From an uncultured Dehalococcoidales bacterium (GTDB taxonomy: Bacteria; Chloroflexota; Dehalococcoidia; UBA1151; UBA1328), in contig CAJQSP010000021.1 in assembly GCA_905614375.1 (NCBI GenBank), positions 1 to 42,567 on the forward strand: a DNA stretch of 42,567 bases. The letters are read 5' to 3'. Of the stretch, positions 36,401 through 42,567 are shown piece by piece (position 1 is the first letter of the stretch; every line of letters starts with the position of its first letter). Below the pieces are notes generated by a model. That model was not told where the DNA came from. It did not search any database and saw only the letters and a list, made by a program, of their open reading frames with translations. A program made the position numbers and the translations under genes.

Positions 36401-37342
36401 TCAACTGACCGTGACGTACTTTGCAATAAGTACTGCAACAGTATTGTGCAGTCCGTGCGCAAATATTGCTGGCCAAATCGAACCGGTTTTAATGTACACC
36501 CAGCCGAGTGCGAGGCCCAATGCGAAAGTCGGAACGATGGCACCTGGGTCTATATGGAACAGTCCAAATAGTACCGATGAGATTACCAACGCCCAAATGA
36601 TTCCGAATTTTTTCACCAATCCGGGCAGCGCAAAGCCCCTGAAGAAAATCTCCTCAGCCATGGGGCCAATAATCCCCGCCAATAAGATCGTAGCGACGAT
36701 GTTGCCGTCGGCTTCGTCGAGAGCTTGCTTGGCGGTGTCTGGCGGGACTAATACGTCGATACCGAACCAGACGAGGGCTTGTACCCAAAACATCAACACG
36801 CTGAGCCCTACGATCCACATCGCAACAGCGAATAGGTATGGTTTGAAGCCTGACGTTTTGACGAATCCGAGTGATGAAAATGGTTCTTGGAATCGAACTA
36901 CAGAGAAGGCAATGCCAGTGGCTGCAAAGACACCCGACATCGCTGTGGCGGCGATGATCCCAACAGGTACGCCGACAAATATCGCCGATCCGTCGCCAAT
37001 ATCGGTTGCTAGTAGATAGCTGAGAGCTGTGATGCCGAATCCGACTCCAAGCGCAGCTATCATCGGCCAGAGGGGGGATTTGAAAATTCTGAGCAATATC
37101 AGAGCCAAGGCTGCAGACAGTAGTCCAACGTAGTAGCCAGCTGATGACGTGACGGTCGTATCAAACCCGGCATCGGTGCCGAACGCTCCACCGAGGCTCT
37201 GTATCGAAACGACCACGAGCATTGTTACGGTCGCAGCCACGACTACGTCCCACACGTCCCAGCTGACGGTTGGAATTGTGATGCTTCGCCACTGATCGTT
37301 AGATGTCGGCGACGGATGTTCTGGGTTTGGAGGCTGAATCAA
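36401..37342 (-). CDS. CPBP-family intramembrane glutamic protease
   Basis: 313 residues with about seven hydrophobic segments, so an integral membrane protein. The active-site motifs of the CPBP (CAAX protease and bacteriocin-processing) family are present: EEIFFRG (Glu230, Glu231, Arg235), FxxxH in LFGLFHID, and HGLHN near the C-terminus. A proline-rich cytosolic N-terminus of about 25 residues precedes the first span. The start is assigned to TTG at 37342 with no good Shine-Dalgarno, so it is uncertain. Substrate unknown; no bacteriocin genes nearby. Confidence 0.87.
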   Translation of the reverse strand: MIQPPNPEHPSPTSNDQWRSITIPTVSWDVWDVVVAATVTMLVVVSIQSLGGAFGTDAGFDTTVTSSAGYYVGLLSAALALILLRIFKSPLWPMIAALGVGFGITALSYLLATDIGDGSAIFVGVPVGIIAATAMSGVFAATGIAFSVVRFQEPFSSLGFVKTSGFKPYLFAVAMWIVGLSVLMFWVQALVWFGIDVLVPPDTAKQALDEADGNIVATILLAGIIGPMAEEIFFRGFALPGLVKKFGIIWALVISSVLFGLFHIDPGAIVPTFALGLALGWVYIKTGSIWPAIFAHGLHNTVAVLIAKYVTVS

Positions 37343-37387
37343 GTTGAAGTGGTTGTAAGAATGGTTCGTTCTAATAGGGGGGCGATG

Positions 37388-38056
37388 CTACGCCCATGTT
37401 ACGTCGGCCGATAGCGTTGGGCTCAGCGGCTTAGATGCGAACACAGCGTACTCACGTTTTGAGTCGCCGATGGTCGTGAATTCACCGTGACCCGGAAGTA
37501 CGATGGTGATTTCGATAAGAACGAAGATGTGCGATTCCAGTGAAGAGATCATTTGCTTTAGAGCTTTATGAGATTTTGACCTTCCGGGACCGCCAGGGAA
37601 CAGCGTGTCGCCGGTGAAGACGTGAGATGGCTCGCCAGATGTTAGCGATCGTTTCGATTCAAGTACGAAGCACGTCGAACCTGGAGTGTGACCAGGCGTG
37701 TGGAGTGGCTTCAAGGCGATATCGCCAATCAGGATCGATTCGTTGGTTGCCACGTCGATTGTTACTTGTGCCGATGCAGGGAGCGACTTTCGATCGCTTG
37801 ATCCGATGCCGGTTGGGGCAGGGAGTGCTGCGACTACTTCTTCGTAGCCTTCGACGTGGTCGCTATGTCCGTGTGTAATCAGGATCATTTCGACATTTGT
37901 TTCGCTCGCTGCCGATATTAATTCGTGAGGGTCTGCCGGAGTGTCGATAATCACTGAACTACCCGTGCGTGCACAGGTGATCAGAAATGCATTATTCGAA
38001 AATCCTGACACAAACCGGTCTATCGACCAAAATTTGCCGGTGAACACGTTGATCAT
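37388..38056 (-). CDS. Metallo-beta-lactamase fold hydrolase (glyoxalase II-like)
   Basis: 222 residues, cytosolic. Seen: THGHSDHVEG, the HxHxDH zinc motif (His62, His64, Asp66, His67), HTPGHTPGSTCFV, FTGDTLFPGGPGRS with the bridging Asp, and the last His in LPGHGEFTTI. This layout is that of hydroxyacylglutathione-hydrolase-like thioesterases; the substrate is not determinable. It lies between the ftsH terminator and the CPBP gene. Confidence 0.9.
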   Translation of the reverse strand: MINVFTGKFWSIDRFVSGFSNNAFLITCARTGSSVIIDTPADPHELISAASETNVEMILITHGHSDHVEGYEEVVAALPAPTGIGSSDRKSLPASAQVTIDVATNESILIGDIALKPLHTPGHTPGSTCFVLESKRSLTSGEPSHVFTGDTLFPGGPGRSKSHKALKQMISSLESHIFVLIEITIVLPGHGEFTTIGDSKREYAVFASKPLSPTLSADVTWA

Positions 38057-38096
38057 TTACTGCGCAATGTCCTTGCTAGATATTTCTACGAATCTG

Positions 38097-38128
38097 CCTA
38101 AAAAGAAACGGCGCACTAAGCGCCGTTT
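38097..38128 (-). terminator. Intrinsic terminator of ftsH
   Basis: On the minus strand AAACGGCGC (38128-38120) pairs perfectly with GCGCCGTTT (38114-38106) around a 5-base loop, followed by CTTTTTAGG. A strong GC stem with a U tract, 33 bases after the ftsH stop. Confidence 0.88.
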
Positions 38129-38160
38129 CAATGTTTCTATTTAATTCCGCACGCTTTCTA

Positions 38161-40098
38161 TTAAGTAGCTTGTGGTTCTGGGTCGGAAGCTCCGCCAAGT
38201 TCATCCTCAACCTGATCGGTTAGGGATGTTGGTTCGCTTGGTTGCACAGGGTCATCAGTCGCCAATGGGCTTGCCAATAGCGGGTTTTTACCATCAATAA
38301 TCGCAACGAACTGTTCAGAGTCAATCGTCTCGTGTTCTAATAGGAATTGGGCGATGCTCTCAAGTTCATCGTCGTGTTCGCTGAGAAGACTATTAGCACG
38401 CTCATCACCTTCACGTAGAAGTCGGTTGATCTCATCATCGATGATGCTTTCAGTCTTAAGCGAGTAGTCTCTCTCTTCCGACATCTCACGGCCAAGGAAA
38501 ACTGCGCCACCCTGTCGTTTACCGAACGATCGTTTAGACAGTTTATCGCTCATACCCAGTCGCATAATCATCTCACGAGCGATTGCGGTTGCCTGCTCGA
38601 AGTCGTTCGACGCACCAGTTGTTACATCGCCAACTTTGAGAACTTCAGCTGCTCGGCCACCCATCGCAGATGCGATTTGGGCTTCGAGCTGCTCTTGCGA
38701 GGCGTATGACTTATCTTCCTGCTGCCAACGGGTGAATCCACCGGCTTGCCCCCGAGCAATGATTGAGATTTTTCCAATTGGTGAACCACCTGGCATAAGG
38801 TGCGCTACAAGAGCATGCCCAGCTTCGTGGTAAGCAGTGATCTTACGATCCTTTTCGCTGATGACCTTGCTCTTTCGAGCTGGTCCCATCGAAACACGAT
38901 CGATCGCTTCTGTCAGATTGTCGTAGTTGATGAGCTTCTGATTACCACGGGCTGCAAGTAGAGCGCCTTCGTTAATCAGGTTTGCAAGATCGGCACCAGA
39001 GAATCCGGGTGTTTGCTTCGCGATGTCAGCCAGATCAACGCCCTTTTCAAAAGGCTTGCCTTTGGCGTGCACATCGAGAATTGCCGTACGTCCACGTATG
39101 TCTGGATTGTCGAGCATTACTCTGCGGTCGAAACGGCCGGGTCGAAGTAGTGCAGGATCGAGAATATCTGGGCGGTTTGTTGCCGCTATAACGATAACGT
39201 TCGTTGTTGAATCGAAGCCGTCCATTTCGACAAGCATCTGGTTCAGCGTCTGCTCACGTTCATCATGACCGCCACCTACACCGGCGCCACGGTGTCGACC
39301 AACGGCGTCGATTTCGTCTACGAAGATGATGCAAGGGGCGTGGCGTCTAGCTTGCTCGAATAGGTCTCGTACCCGAGATGCACCGACACCGACAAACATT
39401 TCAACGAACTCAGAACCTGAGATAGAAAAGAATGGTACTCCAGCCTCACCCGCTACTGCCCGAGCCAAAAGTGTTTTACCAGTTCCTGGGGGCCCCACTA
39501 GGAGAACTCCGGATGGGATTTTCGCGCCGAGGGCTTGGAATCGTTCTGGGAATTTAAGGAATTCGACAACTTCTTCGAGTTCTTCTTTAGCCTCTGGCAC
39601 ACCTGCAACGTCGAAGAATGTGACGGTTGCTTTGGTGCCGATAAACATTTTGGCTTTGCTCTTGCCGAAGCCCATCTGTTGGTTATTGCTGCCCTGTGCC
39701 TGTCGCATCATGAACAACAGAATTCCACCGAACAGGATGAGCGGTAAGAACCCTATAAGGAGGCCGAAGATGCTGCCGAAGCCGCCACCCGGATCGACTT
39801 TTAAGGAGTAGTTGGCACTTGGAACCTCAGCGGCACTCAAGAGCTCCGCAATACTAGACCCTTCTTCTTTCATAGAAGTAAAGGTGGTCAATCCATCGGT
39901 GATAATAAGCGAATCGCCCTTTACCTCGATACCAAGTTTCGAGGATCCGCTACTGGTTTTCGCCAACTCGACAACTTCGTTAATGCCGATTTCTTGTGAG
40001 CCGTTATCCGGCTGATCGACGAACATGAAGAAGATAGTGATCACTGCGACGATGATCACGAGGTAGACGAGACTATTCCTCATCCAACTATTGCTCAT
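38161..40098 (-). CDS. ftsH: ATP-dependent zinc metalloprotease FtsH
   Basis: Membrane-anchored AAA+ protease for quality control of membrane and short-lived proteins. 645 residues. Membrane spans lie at about 9-27 and 108-131 with a periplasmic loop between. The AAA+ domain has Walker A GPPGTGKT (202-209), Walker B IIFVDEID (257-264) and the SRH around [20 protein letters not shown]. The protease domain has HEAGH (424-428). The C-terminus is Ser/Pro/Asp-rich. AGGA sits just before the ATG. Apparently monocistronic, with its own terminator. Divergent from infC. Confidence 0.97.
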   Translation of the reverse strand: MSNSWMRNSLVYLVIIVAVITIFFMFVDQPDNGSQEIGINEVVELAKTSSGSSKLGIEVKGDSLIITDGLTTFTSMKEEGSSIAELLSAAEVPSANYSLKVDPGGGFGSIFGLLIGFLPLILFGGILLFMMRQAQGSNNQQMGFGKSKAKMFIGTKATVTFFDVAGVPEAKEELEEVVEFLKFPERFQALGAKIPSGVLLVGPPGTGKTLLARAVAGEAGVPFFSISGSEFVEMFVGVGASRVRDLFEQARRHAPCIIFVDEIDAVGRHRGAGVGGGHDEREQTLNQMLVEMDGFDSTTNVIVIAATNRPDILDPALLRPGRFDRRVMLDNPDIRGRTAILDVHAKGKPFEKGVDLADIAKQTPGFSGADLANLINEGALLAARGNQKLINYDNLTEAIDRVSMGPARKSKVISEKDRKITAYHEAGHALVAHLMPGGSPIGKISIIARGQAGGFTRWQQEDKSYASQEQLEAQIASAMGGRAAEVLKVGDVTTGASNDFEQATAIAREMIMRLGMSDKLSKRSFGKRQGGAVFLGREMSEERDYSLKTESIIDDEINRLLREGDERANSLLSEHDDELESIAQFLLEHETIDSEQFVAIIDGKNPLLASPLATDDPVQPSEPTSLTDQVEDELGGASDPEPQAT

Positions 40099-40479
40099 TT
40101 GTCCTGGCCGTCCTATAAATAACTACTAAGTCGGTGTTCTATCATGGAGTTTGCTTACTCAATGTTTGGATTGGATTCAATTCCAACCTCTATGATACAA
40201 CCGCTGTTTTCAAGACAATATTTGGAGTGCAATTTCTTGCAAAACCAACAGGTTATAATCGTAGCATAGCGACGGTGCCGCACAGCGTAAGCGTTATCCC
40301 GTAATACGTGTGGTAACCATGTAGAGATTTCTACTCATTTTGAATTGAGTATCGGGCGCAAGATTGGTATATTGAAAGTTCGACCAATTGGACATTGGGA
40401 AGAAATCCGCGCCGCCGAACTGTTTTAAGGTGCGTATTTTGTTGGAAATAATCCGTTCAATGTCACAGGGAGCGCGAAC
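40099..40479 (+). promoter_or_regulatory. Structured leader region upstream of infC
   Basis: A -10-like TATAAT (40254-40259) has no good -35. It would give a leader of about 215 nt. That leader holds a string of hairpins: GTAGA-GATT-TCTAC (40321-40334), ACTCA...TGAGT (40333-40350) and ATTGGT...ACCAAT (40363-40388). In several bacteria L20 binds the leader of the infC-rpmI-rplT operon and represses it, so autoregulation here is plausible, though not shown. Confidence 0.4.
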
Positions 40480-41097
40480 ATAGCAAAAGAATTTAGAGTG
40501 AATCGCCGAATTAGATCCGATGAAGTGCGAGTAATTCGTGGCGAAGATTCTTCGATCTCGACAGTGATGAATATTCGTGACGCACTGGAGATGGCAGAGG
40601 ATGAAGGTCTAGATCTGGTTGAGGTTGGTCCTAACCAAAGCCCGCCTGTGTGCCGATTACTTGATTACGGTCGTTTCAAATTTATACAAGGTAAAAAGCA
40701 ACGAGAGGCTCGAAAAGTCTCACGGAGCGCGAGCAAGCAAAAAGAAGTAAGGCTGAGTCCTGTGATGTCGGATAACGACATCGAAACGAAGATCAAGATG
40801 ACCAAGAACCTTCTTGGCGAAGGTGCGAAGGTGAGAGTCTTTGTTCGATTCCGCGGTAGGCAACGCGCCCACCCCGAAATTGCGATGAAGGTGTTGCGTA
40901 AGGTCGCTGAAGGTGTAGCGACTGTTGCAAAGCTGGAGAAACCGCCTGGAATGGAAGGTCGAGTGCTTAGCATTCTTCTGACTCCATCTGCAGTGGCCAA
41001 AGAACGAGAGCGACAGGAAAAATCAATACCAGTTACGGTCGCTGCTCCGGCAGCAAAAGGCACCCCAACAGATGGGGCCGCCGCAGTAGAAGAATAG
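40480..41097 (+). CDS. infC: Translation initiation factor IF-3, probable AUA start
   Basis: Binds the 30S subunit and proofreads start codons. Seen: FRVNRRIRSDEVRVI, MNIRDALEMAEDEGLDLVEV, the signature around VCRLLDYGRFKFIQGKKQRE, and C-terminal domain KVRVFVRFRGRQRAHPEIA. A GTG at 40498 would cut into the conserved N-terminus and has no Shine-Dalgarno. Instead ATA at 40480 is in frame, restores AKEFRVN, and lies 7 bases after AGGGAG (40467-40472). infC in enterobacteria uses the rare AUU for autoregulation by IF-3, so an AUA start is credible. 205 residues on this start. First gene of infC-rpmI-rplT. Confidence 0.93.
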   Translation: MAKEFRVNRRIRSDEVRVIRGEDSSISTVMNIRDALEMAEDEGLDLVEVGPNQSPPVCRLLDYGRFKFIQGKKQREARKVSRSASKQKEVRLSPVMSDNDIETKIKMTKNLLGEGAKVRVFVRFRGRQRAHPEIAMKVLRKVAEGVATVAKLEKPPGMEGRVLSILLTPSAVAKERERQEKSIPVTVAAPAAKGTPTDGAAAVEE

Positions 41098-41149
41098 GTT
41101 TAGGCGATAAACGCCTGAGCATAAGAATTGAGAACGGAAACTACCTGAT

Positions 41150-41353
41150 ATGCCGAAGATGAAGACCCATAAGGGCGCCAAGAAGCGGTTCCACATAAGT
41201 GGTACTGGCAAGGTGCTGCGGTCAAAGGGTCCGAAGAGTCACTTTCGCCGACGTAAAGCAAACCGAGTTAAGCGTTTGTTCGGTGGCAAGGTTGCTCTCG
41301 ACTCGAAGACGTTCTCAAAGACAATCAAGCAGGCGATTAGCGCGCTTCACTAG
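41150..41353 (+). CDS. rpmI: 50S ribosomal protein L35
   Basis: 67 residues, basic. The typical start MPKMKTHKGAKKRF and the segments SGTGKVLRSK and KSHFRRRK identify L35. ATG at 41150, 52 bases after the infC stop, and 90 bases before rplT. Conserved infC-rpmI-rplT order. Confidence 0.96.
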   Translation: MPKMKTHKGAKKRFHISGTGKVLRSKGPKSHFRRRKANRVKRLFGGKVALDSKTFSKTIKQAISALH

Positions 41354-41443
41354 GTGCTAACTGCACAAATCACAAACCATTATCTGAATTCATTGTTGGG
41401 GCTACATCGGATGCTCCGCAATTGATCGCCAAGGAGACTTACA

Positions 41444-41803
41444 TTGGCCAGGGTTAAAGCCGGTAAAACTACAAGACGACGGCATAAAGCTGTCCTGAAA
41501 GCGACACGTGGACATCGAGCATCACGTAGTAACCGCTTCCGCGTCGCTCGAGAGTCACTGACTCACGCACAGGCATATTCAACAGCACACCGCCGCTTGA
41601 AGAAGCGCACGAACCGGTCATTGCAGATCGTTCGGATCAACGCTGCTGCACGTGCGCTTGGAATCAACTACGCAAGCTTGATTCACGGCATGACACTAGC
41701 TGGTATTGAGCTTGACCGAAAGTCACTCGCTGAACTAGCGATCCGTGAGCCAAACGACTTCACTGAAATCGTAAAGTTGGCTCAAGCAGCACTTCCTGAC
41801 TAG
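41444..41803 (+). CDS. rplT: 50S ribosomal protein L20
   Basis: 119 residues, the standard length. Seen: MARVKAGKTTRRRHKAVLK, RGHRASRSNRFRVARE and RRLKKRTNRSLQIVRINAAA. In other bacteria L20 also represses its own operon through the leader. The start is TTG at 41444, supported by AAGGAG at 41431-41436, seven bases upstream. Last gene of the operon. Confidence 0.97.
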   Translation: MARVKAGKTTRRRHKAVLKATRGHRASRSNRFRVARESLTHAQAYSTAHRRLKKRTNRSLQIVRINAAARALGINYASLIHGMTLAGIELDRKSLAELAIREPNDFTEIVKLAQAALPD

Positions 41804-41818
41804 CCTGGTTCGAGTGTC

Positions 41819-41847
41819 GGCGATTCTGTTTCAACGGAATCATCGCC
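41819..41847 (+). terminator. Possible hairpin terminator after rplT
   Basis: GGCGAT (41819-41824) pairs with ATCGCC (41842-41847), with further inner pairing TCTGTT/AACGGA. It lies just past the rplT stop. No T tract follows, so intrinsic termination is uncertain. Confidence 0.35.
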
Positions 41848-41862
41848 ACCTAAAACCGAAGA

Positions 41863-42567
41863 CTAATATGAACTACGAGGCGCATTTAGGTGCGCCTCGT
41901 AGAATTTAACCAACCTTTCGATATAGGCCGTAGGCTCGGTATGGAATGACCCAATGTGTCCTGTACCGGTAACTATCCAAACAGATTTTTCGCCACTTTT
42001 GATCTGGTCGAAGTTGACGCCTATCGCTCGCCCGAGCAACCGATCATGCTCCACAGGACGACATTGTCGTTTTCACCGTGAATGATCAGCATCGGAGCGG
42101 GTTATCGAACGTGCGGGTGAAATTTTGTTGATGTCGATTCCGTCGATCTACCTCGCCATGAATTAAATCCTGTGTAATCTGAGTATAAGCGGTCGTTTTA
42201 TGCCGGTCATGGAATTTCGTAGGGCCAACGAAAAATCTGCGAATGAACTATCAGCAATGACCGCACCTCCTAGCGAAAAGCCTAGAACCCAGATGCGGGT
42301 TCGATCGGCGCCCTTACTGACGAGATAGTCGAAAATCCCCTGTAGATCAAGGCGTTTGAAAAATCCTGACGATGAAATCGTTGCTGGACCGTGGCCTTGT
42401 CCGCTCATATCAAAAATGAAGATTCCGAAACTACGCCCCTTGAGTGCTCTGGCTATGCCTAGAGTTAAGGTTTTGTCGTCACTGCGATTGATGTTGTCGC
42501 CGTGAACCATGATTATCCAAAAATACCCACGAGTGGTTGCAGGGGCGTCCGTTGAAGTGAGTTGGGC
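41863..42567 (-). pseudogene. Alpha/beta hydrolase, frameshifted, 5' end beyond window
   Basis: Reading from the right edge (frame open to 42567): RGYFWIIMVHGDN, FGIFIFDMSGQGHGPA, then IWVLGFSLGGAVIAD with the GxSxG nucleophile elbow, ending at a stop at 42163. Further along, in other frames, come GIDINKISPAR, MLIIHGENDNVV (acid-Asp strand) and, after another shift, EHDRLLGRAIGVN and TGTGHIGSFHTEP with the catalytic His. Pieces are in correct order but need at least two frameshifts between about 42055 and 42162. Either a decayed gene or assembly errors; a single-domain serine hydrolase originally. Confidence 0.75.
41873..41902. terminator. Perfect 12-bp hairpin between rplT and the convergent hydrolase
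   Basis: CTACGAGGCGCA-TTTAGG-TGCGCCTCGTAG, a perfect stem of 12 bp at the convergent 3' ends of rplT (+) and the broken hydrolase (-). Strong enough to act as a two-way terminator, although neither side has a good T tract. It overlaps the last codons of the hydrolase frame. Confidence 0.55.

Overview
This window is a continuous stretch of bacterial housekeeping DNA with moderate GC content and a few accessory or decaying loci. Gene families and style point to an uncultured, free-living aerobic bacterium. Clues are lipoproteins with Pro/Thr-rich linkers, a DUF1015 protein, a Cys4 NAD-dependent ligase, a rsmD-coaD-coiled-coil cluster and frequent GTG/TTG starts. My best guess is a marine Chloroflexota of the SAR202/Dehalococcoidia type. 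That is inference; no rRNA is present to settle it.

Layout: 1-2293 (+) holds the C-terminal two thirds of PEP carboxylase and pgpA. 2290-6317 (-) holds sucC-sucD, an alpha/beta hydrolase, a degenerate palindromic repeat and a second alpha/beta hydrolase. A tRNA-Ser(UGA) lies at 6626-6715, then mutM and polA (-). 11139-12414 (+) is a two-gene arsenic-type operon, a PadR-family regulator overlapping arsM. 12822-16194 (+) holds an APH-fold kinase, a zinc dehydrogenase and a broken NHL-repeat gene. 16338-18066 (-) is rsmD-coaD-coiled-coil protein. 18397-21288 (+) is lysS-serS, followed by an aldo/keto reductase remnant. 21444-26827 (-) holds ligA, a small unknown gene, pth and a secreted metalloprotease lipoprotein. 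DUF1015 (+) follows. 28387-29665 (-) is a tandem pair of redoxin lipoproteins. 29815-37342 (-) holds a class V aminotransferase, tyrS, ribF, DAHP synthase, an aromatic-rich small ORF, chorismate mutase, trpA and a CPBP protease. Then come an MBL hydrolase and ftsH (-), infC-rpmI-rplT (+), and a broken alpha/beta hydrolase at the right edge.

The most interesting observation is at 29009-29665. One redoxin lipoprotein gene is interrupted by a single in-frame TGA exactly where the family carries the first Cys of its CxxC motif. Fourteen bases downstream lies a perfect 6-bp hairpin with G in its loop, at the spacing expected of a bacterial SECIS. It is therefore probably a selenoprotein of the UxxC peroxiredoxin-like type, not a pseudogene. 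Its neighbour, 4 bp downstream, is a redoxin lipoprotein whose domain has no cysteine. Other points worth following are the PadR-arsM pair, in which the regulator carries two vicinal Cys pairs, and infC, whose best start is AUA behind a good Shine-Dalgarno.

The genes cover central carbon metabolism (ppc, sucCD), DNA replication and repair (polA, mutM, ligA), translation (lysS, serS, tyrS, pth, infC, rpmI, rplT, rsmD), aromatic amino-acid synthesis (aroF-type, aroH, trpA), cofactors (coaD, ribF), lipid synthesis (pgpA) and membrane proteostasis (ftsH).
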